Shown in pieces: positions 1-8,806 of a DNA stretch of 64,000 nt. Within the stretch, counting starts at the first letter, position 1. Each line of letters opens with the position of its first letter. This stretch comes from Pseudanabaena sp. PCC 6802 (lineage in GTDB: Bacteria > Cyanobacteriota > Cyanobacteriia > Pseudanabaenales > Pseudanabaenaceae), in NCBI RefSeq assembly GCF_000332175.1, contig NZ_KB235914.1, positions 4,247,793 through 4,311,792 on the forward strand, given 5' to 3'. Position numbers and translations under genes: made by a program. A model generated the notes under the pieces. It worked only from the letters and a program-made list of their open reading frames with translations. It had not been told where the DNA came from and did no database searches.

Positions 1-1421
1 TGCAGATTATTCTTCACCCGATGGTGAATCTCCCGTAGAAGAATTTCTTTCTCTGCTAGCGAAGTTCGCAGTTCTGCCGTGCGTTGTTCAATGCGCGATT
101 CGAGTTCGACATTGGCTGCTTCCAGTGCCTCGAAGGAATCCTGCAACTTTACTGACATGCGATTGAACGATTCTGCTAATTCCTCCACTTCACTGATTTG
201 AGGCAACCACGACAAAGGAGGGATAATATCAACGGTTTGTTTTAGATCTCCTTCAGTAATCTCCTTGGATGCTTGGCTTAATTGTAGAATTGGAGTTGCT
301 AACCAGCGGGCTGTGAGGGAGGTCATAAACATGGATGAGAAGAATGCTGCCAGACACAACAGGATTGTAGAACGTGTATTAGCGCGAATGTGCTCCATAA
401 AGTCCGATTCGGGTATTACGATCGCGATCAGCCAATCTAAGCCCATCTCATCTCGCCAGGGTAACACCTGCACGAACTGCTTTTCGCCTGCAATGCTAAA
501 TTCCATCTCCCGATCGGCTTGAATGGTAGCCAGATCGCCAAATTGTCCGACCAAATGCGCTGCTGTGGCTTTAACCAGGGGATCGCCACTTTGACTGGCT
601 AAGATCCGCTTTGCCTCTCCATTTGCGAGTGCAAACGAAGGATGTGAGGAGGAACTAGCTACTAGAAAACCCGAGCGCTCCACGATGAAGACAACGCTCG
701 ATCGCCCGATCTGGATCTGCCTCAAAGAATTAGACATATCTGAGATAACTCGATCGACTCCCAAAACTCCAATTAGCTTGGATCGAGCATCATACAGAGG
801 ATAGCTAGCAGATATCGCTAGCACACCGGGCATTCCGTCCCATTGATAGACATCGCTCCAAACGGGCTTACTCGCTTGCACGGCATTGGCGTACCAACTT
901 TCCAGTCGGTGGTTGTATGGGTATTGGTTTAATAATTTCGTGCGATTTCCTTTTGAGTCAGTGGCATATTCGTAAAGCCTACCGGGACGATCGCGAGTTA
1001 ACAGGTCAATCCCAAATTTGCCGTTGGGCTTGCGTTCTGCGCCTACTAATTCTCCTGATGGAGTGCCAAAGTTAATGTAACTCACATGGAATAACTGCAC
1101 TTGCTTCCAGAAAAAGCTTCCCATGTTGTCCATGTTGGATAGCTTCAGCAGCCCAGACTGTATTGCTTGCTTGTTAATCTGATTGATTACTTTAGGAGCA
1201 GATAGGTAGTCTTCCAGGTTGTGAGAGACTGTGTTAGCTGCTTGACGCTGTAAATTCGTTACTAATTCTTTAATAGCTTGTTGCCCGTGTCTAAAAGACA
1301 GCCATCCAACCAAACCGACAGCTCCACAAATTTGTAGCACAAACGCGATCGCTAGAATCGATTGCAGTGAGGCTTTGCGTGTTTGCTTTTGGTTTTGGTT
1401 CAAAATAATTGTGAAAGGCAT
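1..1421 (-). CDS. Sensor histidine kinase (dCache-HAMP-HisKA_2), 3' end outside window
   Basis: This is the N-terminal 473 codons of a membrane sensor kinase that runs off the left edge, read in one open frame from ATG at 1421. One TM segment lies at about residues 20-43. An extracellular dCache-like region follows to about residue 320, then a second TM, a HAMP linker starting near TARWLATPI, and a coiled coil. The last visible residues, REIHHRVKNNLQ, are the phospho-acceptor box of the HisKA_2 (LytS/HWE-like) histidine kinases. The ATPase domain should lie beyond base 1. It probably senses a small extracellular ligand and phosphorylates a response regulator that is not in the window. The ligand cannot be named. 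The family assignment rests on the H-box and topology and is firm. Confidence 0.88.
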   Translation of the reverse strand, partial: MPFTIILNQNQKQTRKASLQSILAIAFVLQICGAVGLVGWLSFRHGQQAIKELVTNLQRQAANTVSHNLEDYLSAPKVINQINKQAIQSGLLKLSNMDNMGSFFWKQVQLFHVSYINFGTPSGELVGAERKPNGKFGIDLLTRDRPGRLYEYATDSKGNRTKLLNQYPYNHRLESWYANAVQASKPVWSDVYQWDGMPGVLAISASYPLYDARSKLIGVLGVDRVISDMSNSLRQIQIGRSSVVFIVERSGFLVASSSSHPSFALANGEAKRILASQSGDPLVKATAAHLVGQFGDLATIQADREMEFSIAGEKQFVQVLPWRDEMGLDWLIAIVIPESDFMEHIRANTRSTILLCLAAFFSSMFMTSLTARWLATPILQLSQASKEITEGDLKQTVDIIPPLSWLPQISEVEELAESFNRMSVKLQDSFEALEAANVELESRIEQRTAELRTSLAEKEILLREIHHRVKNNL

Positions 1422-1857
1422 GTTCTATCCTGCGAGTTGCAGTCCGTCTGGTTACATTCAGCAAATGGTGCTGTTTGATTGCTTCAACTCTAGGATTTTC
1501 TTGAATATGCTTCAGTAAGGATTGGTGCGATCTTTAGGTAAGCAAAGGTGTCATTTTCTTGTCATATGGTTTGGGTAGGTGTGTAGTTCCTACCCGTATC
1601 CGCATTAGCTACCATCGCAACGATCGATAAAATTTTCTATATGGGGGATGTGTGTGGTATCCTCTGCGCGCTATCTGTTGAGTCACAAGATGGTGAGAAA
1701 AAGCCCAATCTGGTAGTAATTTCGATTACGCACCTGCAAATCGACTCTAAGCATCCCCTCGCTGCAAAATTTCGGGAATATCAGAAAAAACGCCTCATAC
1801 GCATGGCTATGTTCGAGAAACTGCAAGGGCATCCCCCTGGGAAAGGAAAAAGGGTCG
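1422..1857. other. Intergenic region with one stem-loop
   Basis: This 436-bp stretch separates the sensor kinase from the acquired operon. The clearest structure is a perfect 7-bp stem, GGGTAGG at 1573-1579 with CCTACCC at 1589-1595 and a 9-nt loop. It lacks a T tract, so it is more likely a regulatory or remnant hairpin than an intrinsic terminator. A 76-codon frame at 1641-1871 has no Shine-Dalgarno, overlaps the tail of the next gene and resembles nothing I recognise; I do not call it a gene. Nothing else is recognised. Confidence 0.4.
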
Positions 1858-2760
1858 TTAGCGTTCGATAGATGCGTCTTGGTCAGATTTGAGCTTACTC
1901 TTTTGGTAGGCTAACGTGGCGACTAACTCTTCGATCTGATAGCGTTTATAACGCTCCGCTTCACGCCAACAGGTAATTGTCAGCAGCACTAAGGTGCCAC
2001 AAAGGGTAATCCCTGTAAATGGATTTAGTTTTGGATTGATGCCCCACAGTCCTAAAGACCAGGCAATGACGATGATTAACCAAACAATTAATGCAGTTGC
2101 CAAGCCATCATAGGTTGCTGCCATAAACCAGTAGCGGTTTAGAAGTGTATAGGAGGCTATTAAATCTGGGGATTGCCGTACTTCCGCCCATAGCCGGGTG
2201 TAAAGGCGGCTAGTTGGGGCTCTGTCTTTTGCTTTTCTTAAAGGATGGTTGTGTTTGTGAACTCGATATTGTCGTGAGAGGTTAAGGCTTTTGATTTCCT
2301 GGCCTTCGGGTCCAACTTGATAGGCTATCTCCGCCAAACTGGATTCATCCACGCCTTCATCCTCTTCATCAGAACCGATATACTTGTTAACAAAGTCTTG
2401 CTTTGAAAGGGCATGGTCTTTCAGAACAGCTAATAAGAATTCTGATGATTGGACAGGACTTTTTTGATAACCGCGACGTTTGCAAAGCCACTCTTGGAAA
2501 CGTTCAAATAGAGTTGTGCGAACCCATCTGCCAAAAGCAAAGCAAATCATGCCCAAAACATAGCACGCCAGCACGATGACCGCGATTCCCCAACCCTGGG
2601 TGAGTTCGCTGGGCACGGCTCTGCCAGCTAATTGAATCCAGACAAAGGCAAAGGCACCCAGGCAGGTTGCACCTGACACGAAAAGAGAGAGGAAGTCGAT
2701 GCCAAAGAGATAGCCGAAATTGTCGATGATTATCTTCAGGACTTCACCTAGTTTTTCCAT
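1858..2760 (-). CDS. Multi-TM protein of unknown function, last gene of the SIR2/STAND operon
   Basis: This is a 300-residue protein with two N-terminal hydrophobic segments (about residues 18-45 and 55-80), a charged central cytoplasmic region of about 120 residues, and two more hydrophobic segments (about 210-235 and 245-265), followed by a basic tail. No catalytic motif is visible and I do not recognise the family. It lies on the same strand 196 bp after the nSTAND1-WD40 gene, inside the HIP1-free block. By analogy with other STAND-based defence operons it could be a membrane-acting effector or anchor; that is inference from position only. It is intact, unlike its upstream neighbours. Confidence 0.75.
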   Translation of the reverse strand: MEKLGEVLKIIIDNFGYLFGIDFLSLFVSGATCLGAFAFVWIQLAGRAVPSELTQGWGIAVIVLACYVLGMICFAFGRWVRTTLFERFQEWLCKRRGYQKSPVQSSEFLLAVLKDHALSKQDFVNKYIGSDEEDEGVDESSLAEIAYQVGPEGQEIKSLNLSRQYRVHKHNHPLRKAKDRAPTSRLYTRLWAEVRQSPDLIASYTLLNRYWFMAATYDGLATALIVWLIIVIAWSLGLWGINPKLNPFTGITLCGTLVLLTITCWREAERYKRYQIEELVATLAYQKSKLKSDQDASIER

Positions 2761-2820
2761 GATTTAGCAGTTCCCCTATCTTATGTTTTAGTCCCTAATT
2801 CGCTAACCTCTATTTGATTC

Positions 2821-2927
2821 TATAGCGGTTATCATATCTATGAGGTACAGTACATACTTTGTTTTTTGTTGATGGTTGATTGTTCATTGTTGATTGGGTG
2901 TACCTCATGAGTCACAGAATTGCTATA
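2821..2927. repeat. Nested-palindrome element (single copy seen)
   Basis: The outer ends are TATAGCGGTT at 2821 and AATTGCTATA ending at 2927, an imperfect inverted repeat. Inside is a perfect inner inverted repeat, TGAGGTACA (2841-2849) with TGTACCTCA (2899-2907). The outer end resembles the termini of the palindromic family found further right (TATAGCGGTTTTCA), but the G-rich core is missing. It looks like a small non-coding MITE-like insertion between two genes of the operon. Confidence 0.55.
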
Positions 2928-2956
2928 ATCGCTCAAAATTGTCCCGTTAGCCTAGC

Positions 2957-4588
2957 TTAGAAATGTTTTTTCTTATCTCTATGTTGTAGATTATCATCAA
3001 CTGATTCTATTGAGCGATCATAGCGATACCTTCGATACTCTGGAGATAATTTGTATTTAATAGTTCTAGGCTTATTGTCAGTATGAGAAATCTGCAAATA
3101 ACCTAACAATCGGAGAGTTTCTAAGACAAGATATAACTTTTCAAATTCTTCATCGGATGAATTCCAGAAACCCGCAATTTCTACTTCAGAGATACCAGCA
3201 TCAGAAGAGTGTTCTTCAAGAATTTTGAGAATTTCTTTTTGATTAGAGCCTAGCATTTCTTTTTGACTAAAATCGGGAGAACACAATAGCTTTTTACATT
3301 CCTTTGCCGCGTTAATTAACATACTTTGGGTAGACACTATACTAGTATCTGAGCTTTCTGAAGTCGGAAAGTTTTCCATTGGCAGGCTTGAACTTACATA
3401 TTCCTTCCATTCATCATTACTGATATCTCGCCAGACTTTTTGTTGAACCATTGCTGCAAGACTGTCGGCCTTAGCAATCCAAACTCGAATTTTTCCATCG
3501 TTACTTCCTGAAGCTAAGAACTGTCCATCTGGACTAAATGCAACAGAGGAAACAACATTTTCAGATTTGGGTTCAGCTTGAGTAGAAACTGTCAACAGAA
3601 TTGGCAAAACTGTAGGATTAGCACTCGCTTCACTAAGATTCCATAGCCAGATTCCTTCCGGTTGCGATGAGTTTTGTGTCTCAGGCCACCTTCCTATTGC
3701 AAGCATATTCCCATCCGGGCTATATGCAATGGAACTCCCCTTAAAGTTATGTCCGCCTAAAATAATAGGATCATTGATCTCGATGGATGCAGCTCCTTCA
3801 TCTTTGATTAAACCCCATAGACGCAATGTTTTGTCTTCACTAACAGAAGCCAACTGATACTCCACTTTATTGTTAGTTTGTGCCTCTGTATCTTTTTGCC
3901 CTTTCGGACTGAAGTTAACTGAAAAGACCTCACTCTGTTCATGTCCTCCCTTTAAGTCAATCACAGGATTTGACTGAGCAAGGTCGCTTGGACAGATCGC
4001 TCGTTTTGGCTTTTGTTTCCCATCTACTTTGCCTAATACTGAGAGGATTTGATTGATATCCCATAGACGAATTGTTTTCTGGTTTGATTTTCCATCTGTC
4101 CAAGAACCTGATACTAGATACTTACTATCAGGACTGAATGCCAATGTTCTGACTTCACTTTCAAAAAATCCCTCAAATTTTGAAAACAATTCCAAGGATG
4201 TAAGATCCCACAATATTAGAGTCTTATCCCAACTCCCGGAAGCTAGCCACTTCCCATCGCGGCTAAAAGCAATAGCCCTAACTTCACCATCATGACCTGG
4301 TAAGAATGTAGGGATTACTTGAAGCTGATTTAGATATTCTTCAGATTGATCGATACGATCTTGAAATTCTCTTAGGTACCACAGTCTGACTTTATTATCT
4401 TTATCGTAACCGCCAGAAGCCAGAATCCTGCCATCAGAACTGAACGCCAGAGGACTGTTACCATAACGTGCGTCCGGCAAAATCATTGGGGAAGACTGAG
4501 GCTTCGTCAAATCCCATAACCGCACAGTATCGTTTCTTTTACAATCCAAGCTTGTCCGATCCCAACCGCCGGAAGCCAGCCATTTCAT
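2957..4588 (-). CDS. C-terminal WD40 part of the split nSTAND1-WD40 protein
   Basis: This 543-residue frame starts in the middle of a WD40 repeat (MKWLASGGWDRT) and has no plausible ribosome binding site of its own. It continues the frame of the upstream nSTAND1 gene: 17 codons of open frame, encoding the first half of a blade (EAHDGYPVRAVAFSPD), lie between this ATG and the in-frame TAG at 4640-4642. It carries about six WD40 blades up to about residue 370, then the motif RDISNDEWKEYV, which resembles C-terminal tails of nSTAND1-WD40 proteins. A helical, winged-helix-like tail follows. On its own it is probably not functional. With the upstream part it would form the sensor beta-propellers of a STAND NTPase. 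Confidence 0.7.
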   Translation of the reverse strand: MKWLASGGWDRTSLDCKRNDTVRLWDLTKPQSSPMILPDARYGNSPLAFSSDGRILASGGYDKDNKVRLWYLREFQDRIDQSEEYLNQLQVIPTFLPGHDGEVRAIAFSRDGKWLASGSWDKTLILWDLTSLELFSKFEGFFESEVRTLAFSPDSKYLVSGSWTDGKSNQKTIRLWDINQILSVLGKVDGKQKPKRAICPSDLAQSNPVIDLKGGHEQSEVFSVNFSPKGQKDTEAQTNNKVEYQLASVSEDKTLRLWGLIKDEGAASIEINDPIILGGHNFKGSSIAYSPDGNMLAIGRWPETQNSSQPEGIWLWNLSEASANPTVLPILLTVSTQAEPKSENVVSSVAFSPDGQFLASGSNDGKIRVWIAKADSLAAMVQQKVWRDISNDEWKEYVSSSLPMENFPTSESSDTSIVSTQSMLINAAKECKKLLCSPDFSQKEMLGSNQKEILKILEEHSSDAGISEVEIAGFWNSSDEEFEKLYLVLETLRLLGYLQISHTDNKPRTIKYKLSPEYRRYRYDRSIESVDDNLQHRDKKKHF

Positions 4589-4639
4589 ATCTGGGCTGAA
4601 AGCAACTGCCCTAACGGGGTAACCATCATGTGCTTCCCA

Positions 4640-4642
4640 CTA
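4640..4642 (-). other. In-frame amber (TAG) stop splitting the nSTAND1-WD40 gene
   Basis: On the minus strand the codons read GAT TAC CTA TAG TGG GAA GCA. The frame before TAG (7000-4643) and after it (4639-2957) is the same, and both sides encode WD40 sequence that forms a complete blade when read through. The simplest explanation is a single C-to-T change of a CAG glutamine codon. No Pyl or Sec machinery or structured readthrough signal is evident here. Confidence 0.85.
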
Positions 4643-7000
4643 TAGGTAATCAGTCCGATCGTTTTTAACTTCCCATAGACGCACTGTCGTATCCTCACTC
4701 CCTGAAGCCAGAAAACTGTTATTACAATTAAAGGCTAAACAATTAATCTTCTTCTGGTGGCCGCGCAAAATTGCAGTAAGAGAAAGACGATCGCTTTCAA
4801 CTTGCCATAGTTGAATAGTTGCATCCTCACTCCCAATAGCCAAAAGCTTTCTATCTGAACTAACTGCAATTGCACTTATAGCGGATTGATTATGGGCGTT
4901 TCTCAAAGTAATTCCAGTCTCTAAGTCCTGCCACTGGATAATTCCATCTCTATAACCAGCAACTAGAATTCGGTTGTCTTGACTAAAAGCAATGGCCGAA
5001 ACTGCATAGTCGTTTCGATCCTGATCGATATCAAGCTGAGCAGTTTCATCAGTCCTGCTATTCACAATCTGTATGGTGACTTCGAATAGATATATTTTTA
5101 GCCCCCGAAGCTCTACTGCTACTGTATCTTGGTCGGGGTCGGATGCAGAAGTACAAATCTCTAGAGATTTACTTAGCAAGGTTTGATGTTCAGCACCAAG
5201 TTTGACATCATCACCCGAATCAGGCAAGAAGTTATTATAGGAATCTATCTTTAGATCACCATTCTGGATGGCAACAGATAGTATAATCGGTTGCTTTTTC
5301 TCTGATCCAGGGTCTTTAGGTGAAGAGTCAAATTGCCGTAAATTCCAATGCAAAATCTTATCCTCAATATCTGCTGCAATAAGTTGCTGCCCATCTGCAC
5401 TAAAGGCAACCGCCACAACTTCTCTCTGATGCCCTTCAAGGAGAGTACTAAAATATGGAATTCTCAATGCTTCACGAAGTGCTTGATCAACTCGACTAAG
5501 CATGGGTAAACTACTTTCCTCATTCCAAAAATAAGCTCGCAGGGCAAGCAGAGCACTTAGCTCATCATTAGCTCCATCATGTTCTTGAATGTGACCATCT
5601 TCTTGCGAGAGAGCATACGATTCTTTAGCCAAGGTAATAGCACGTTGAGCAATTGTTGAAATCCGAGATAGTTTAAACTTTTCCTGTTCTTTTTTATAAT
5701 CATTTAGCCAATTCAAAATTACTTTGGCATAGGCAGAAAACAGAATTTCGTATCGAGTACCACCAATTGGCCGCAAAATTCGAGATGGATCATCTTCATT
5801 AAGAGTGCCTAAAAGTTTTTGAAATTGATCCTTATCAAGTTTTCGGTGAGGAAGAAATTGATTGTCATTTGTATATTCAAATAAATCGCTAGCATTGTGA
5901 GAAATTGAAGTGCCAGATGGTGTAACCAGATGACGGAAAATAGAAGCTACAGTTCTTCGGTCGTTTTCCGTATCTAGTAATTTTAATCGTGTCTTAAGAT
6001 GCTGCTCGATAATCCCTTTTGTTCCATCTAGTTCATCTAAGGTCGCAATCCGCAATTTATGGGAGCCAGGTTCTTCTTGTTCCTTTTCCCATAGTTTCCT
6101 CATTACAAGCTGTAGATAAGCCGCTTCAATAGTCTTGCCATCATTATCATTAGCAATTTTCTCTACAATAGATTCACTGAATTTGTCTTCAATCTCAAAT
6201 TGCTGCTCAGATGATACTTTCTTGTTGTACCATTCGGTAATTGGTTTTTCTATGGCTTCGATCGCTTCACTTGCTGTTAATTGATCAAGAGAGATTCTAT
6301 TATCAAACCAACGAGATATTCTTCCCTTGAAAAAACGATCGGCTTTGGCTAGTAAATCTTCTCGAATTGAAACAAGGAACCTTACAGGCATTTCAGAATA
6401 ATCATAATCTTCAATTACACGAGTAAATCCATTAACAAATGTTTCTCTTGAATGTTGATCTTCTTGGCACGAGAAATAATCTTCAAATTGATCGAGAATT
6501 ATATAGAGTTCGCCACAGTTATCTCCCCCAAGGCACTTCGTCCATACCCGAAGGTACTCAACAAATGGAAACTTCAAATCTGGTGCTAAGATTTTAAGCG
6601 TTTTCTTTTCTTCGCTATTTTCCCAACCTTCACCCTCAATTGAAGGATCAATGCATTTAATGCCGTTGATTTGTTGGATATCCTTTTTAATTTGGCATTT
6701 CAATTTTTCTAGAGGGTTGTCAAACCAGTCTCTAAAAACAACAATACCAAATTTGGGGTTGCCATTCTGCAGATTGCGTTCTGCTTCCCGACGCAGTACA
6801 GAAGCAACACCAGCTCTAAGTAGGGAACTCTTTCCAACACCACTCACTCCATAAAATACTGTCAATGGGGAGTTCTGCAAGTTGAGCTTAACAAGTTTTT
6901 GAAGGTTTGTGCGTCCGAAAAATCGCTCTGAATCTAAATCTGTCTCAGAGTAAGGTATAGGTCCTTTATAGGGGTTTCCAATTGGATTGGCTAATATCAT
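4640..7000 (-). CDS. nSTAND1 NTPase with WD40 repeats, truncated by in-frame stop
   Basis: This 786-residue protein opens with the nSTAND1 signature: NPYKGPIPYSE and RFFGR, Walker A GVSGVGKSS at residues 51-59, and Walker B LYIILDQFED at about 165-174. IREDLL follows as the sensor-1-like strand. A helical STAND arm region follows to about residue 520, then WD40 blades starting at LEGHQREVVAVAFS. nSTAND1 proteins are signal-transducing ATPases that oligomerise when their propeller binds a ligand. The frame ends inside the WD40 array at a TAG; the missing blades continue in frame to 2957, giving 1347 codons in all. It lies 57 bp after the metallophosphatase-SIR2 gene. The NTPase core is intact, but the sensor array is cut. 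Confidence 0.88.
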   Translation of the reverse strand: MILANPIGNPYKGPIPYSETDLDSERFFGRTNLQKLVKLNLQNSPLTVFYGVSGVGKSSLLRAGVASVLRREAERNLQNGNPKFGIVVFRDWFDNPLEKLKCQIKKDIQQINGIKCIDPSIEGEGWENSEEKKTLKILAPDLKFPFVEYLRVWTKCLGGDNCGELYIILDQFEDYFSCQEDQHSRETFVNGFTRVIEDYDYSEMPVRFLVSIREDLLAKADRFFKGRISRWFDNRISLDQLTASEAIEAIEKPITEWYNKKVSSEQQFEIEDKFSESIVEKIANDNDGKTIEAAYLQLVMRKLWEKEQEEPGSHKLRIATLDELDGTKGIIEQHLKTRLKLLDTENDRRTVASIFRHLVTPSGTSISHNASDLFEYTNDNQFLPHRKLDKDQFQKLLGTLNEDDPSRILRPIGGTRYEILFSAYAKVILNWLNDYKKEQEKFKLSRISTIAQRAITLAKESYALSQEDGHIQEHDGANDELSALLALRAYFWNEESSLPMLSRVDQALREALRIPYFSTLLEGHQREVVAVAFSADGQQLIAADIEDKILHWNLRQFDSSPKDPGSEKKQPIILSVAIQNGDLKIDSYNNFLPDSGDDVKLGAEHQTLLSKSLEICTSASDPDQDTVAVELRGLKIYLFEVTIQIVNSRTDETAQLDIDQDRNDYAVSAIAFSQDNRILVAGYRDGIIQWQDLETGITLRNAHNQSAISAIAVSSDRKLLAIGSEDATIQLWQVESDRLSLTAILRGHQKKINCLAFNCNNSFLASGSEDTTVRLWEVKNDRTDYL

Positions 7001-7057
7001 ATACTCACTCCTTGAGGTATTATTTCACTTTCTCAGCTAACTCATGCGTCTTTGTTA

Positions 7058-8806
7058 TTAAAGAGAGTCAATTTGCTTAGTTAACTCATCAACGTAGGTT
7101 TTCAAAGAGATTTGCAAGGGTTCAATCCCTAAAGAGTTCCAAAATTTCTGATCGAGTTGATCAGGCGTAGATACCACCCTCTGAATTGACCAACAGTTTT
7201 TTAATTGTTGGTTCGGCCATAGGCGATGCAGAATAATTCTATGATTCCAGTCGCTTAGTCCAAAACCCAAAAATAAGAGATGATTCCTCTCTATATTAAT
7301 TTTGTCTTTTAAGCTAACGTGTAACAATCGATCAATGTTTCTTTCTACTAGGTATTCGATGAAATTATCCTCAGTAATCACTAATCCTTCGTTCTCATTC
7401 ATATGGTCGGTTGTACCGTAAAGCTTCAAAATTACAGGTCGCTCTTCAAATGATATTCCTAGAGAGAGATCATTTGGATCTGTAATCGGGGCAATTTCTC
7501 CATTCGGCTTCCTGTGCAAGAACTGGTCTTTCCCCTTCACTGAATTCATATAAAAAACTAGGTCATATTCTTGGTTCGCTCTTTTAAAGGCTACCTCTAA
7601 TGCAGTATCGTAATTGGTCGTTATTATCAAAGGATAAGGAAGAGTGAAACCTTTAGCCTTTAAGCTCTTTGGAAGATGGGCAAAGAAGTCGAGCACTGGA
7701 TTTGTCTGGTATTCAAAATCCTTTGATTCATTTGATTTATCAACATGAAAAATCTTCTCTAGTTCCTCCAGAAGCTTATTCGACCCGTCCGAAGTAAGAT
7801 TGGCATATTGTGATGAGGAGTGTAGGGGGCTTCTACCCACTATCATGTGTTTGGACTTGACTTTTGTATCCGACTCCATTCTGGGGCAATAAATATATGC
7901 GTTCTCATCTAGAAACTCATCTCTGAACCAGCATTCTTTTGGCGGTAATTCGTGTTCATCATTAACGCTACAAAGGGGGCATCTAAATTTCTTGCTTTTA
8001 TGGGGCAAGCCAAACTTTTGAATTAGATGCAAAGCCAATTCCCTACTTGTTGGAGGAAATTTAGAGTGAAGTTCCCAATCGATCACTTCATCATCATCTT
8101 GTCCTCCTCGACCATATAAGTTAACTTCTGAACCTAAAATTGCTACAAGTGCACCCTCTTTAATAGCTTTGACTACATCGTCATAATGCGATTCATCTGG
8201 GCAGCTTGAACTATTTTTAGGGGGAGGAGCAAATGGCTTTCTTAGCTTAAATGTGGCTGGGGAGGTATAAATACCTCCACTTAAATCGTTGTTGACATTA
8301 TCTGCTTCTAATCGAAATGCCCTGTTAGGAGATCCCGGCCTATATCTTGGCCAATGGATCATATTTCCCTCTTTTTCACCATTGTTGAACTCGATTTTGC
8401 TAGCAACGTAACCGTGTGAACGTTGAACTTCTTGATTTCCTTGATCCGTAAAACACGTCTCTAGTCCGAAGAGTGAAGGAGCCTGCATTGTACGTCTAAT
8501 CCAACCACTGCCTTGTTCAACCCCTGTATATCGAGTCTCATGCTCATGTCCGCACAGGTGTACTACAAAGTAGTTTGAAGTATGAATGAGGTTCTCTAAA
8601 TGGTCCTTAGAGCTGCTGTCTAACCAAATTGAAGGGTGATGGGTCATCAGTAAATTAGCATGGTGCTTTTCAACCCATTTATCTCCCTCACGTAAGCAGG
8701 CTGCATGAAATTGTCTAGAACTCAGACCAAGACGCTTATTATAGTTACCATTGTCGAGTTGGAGGAAGCTTGTATTGAGTCCTACTACTCCTAACTTAGA
8801 AGCCAT
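7058..8806 (-). CDS. Metallophosphatase C-terminus plus SIR2 domain (3' part of IS-split gene)
   Basis: This 582-residue frame is the downstream part of a gene cut by the IS at 8799-9672; its ATG is supplied by the IS end. Residues 5 to about 115 complete the calcineurin-like fold (LLMTHHP, LCGHEHE). A SIR2 domain follows: AILGSEVN at about 222, TTNYD at 396-400, ILKLYGTTDH near 460, and LGFGLSDWN at about 513. These match SIR2_2-type NAD-consuming effectors of bacterial defence proteins. Cysteines CPLC (277-280), C292 and C307 could bind zinc. Joined with 9673-10208 it gives a 757-residue protein. The SIR2 part might still be made by re-initiation inside the IS end, which would be risky for the cell; more likely it is silent. 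Confidence 0.82.
   Translation of the reverse strand: MASKLGVVGLNTSFLQLDNGNYNKRLGLSSRQFHAACLREGDKWVEKHHANLLMTHHPSIWLDSSSKDHLENLIHTSNYFVVHLCGHEHETRYTGVEQGSGWIRRTMQAPSLFGLETCFTDQGNQEVQRSHGYVASKIEFNNGEKEGNMIHWPRYRPGSPNRAFRLEADNVNNDLSGGIYTSPATFKLRKPFAPPPKNSSSCPDESHYDDVVKAIKEGALVAILGSEVNLYGRGGQDDDEVIDWELHSKFPPTSRELALHLIQKFGLPHKSKKFRCPLCSVNDEHELPPKECWFRDEFLDENAYIYCPRMESDTKVKSKHMIVGRSPLHSSSQYANLTSDGSNKLLEELEKIFHVDKSNESKDFEYQTNPVLDFFAHLPKSLKAKGFTLPYPLIITTNYDTALEVAFKRANQEYDLVFYMNSVKGKDQFLHRKPNGEIAPITDPNDLSLGISFEERPVILKLYGTTDHMNENEGLVITEDNFIEYLVERNIDRLLHVSLKDKINIERNHLLFLGFGLSDWNHRIILHRLWPNQQLKNCWSIQRVVSTPDQLDQKFWNSLGIEPLQISLKTYVDELTKQIDSL

Noticed and set aside
1641-1871. 76-codon plus-strand frame.
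   Set aside because: It has no ribosome site and no recognised family, and it overlaps the minus-strand membrane gene.
4640-4642. Recoding of the amber codon to an amino acid such as pyrrolysine.
   Set aside because: Pyrrolysine use is not known in cyanobacteria and no signal is seen. A nonsense mutation is the simpler reading.
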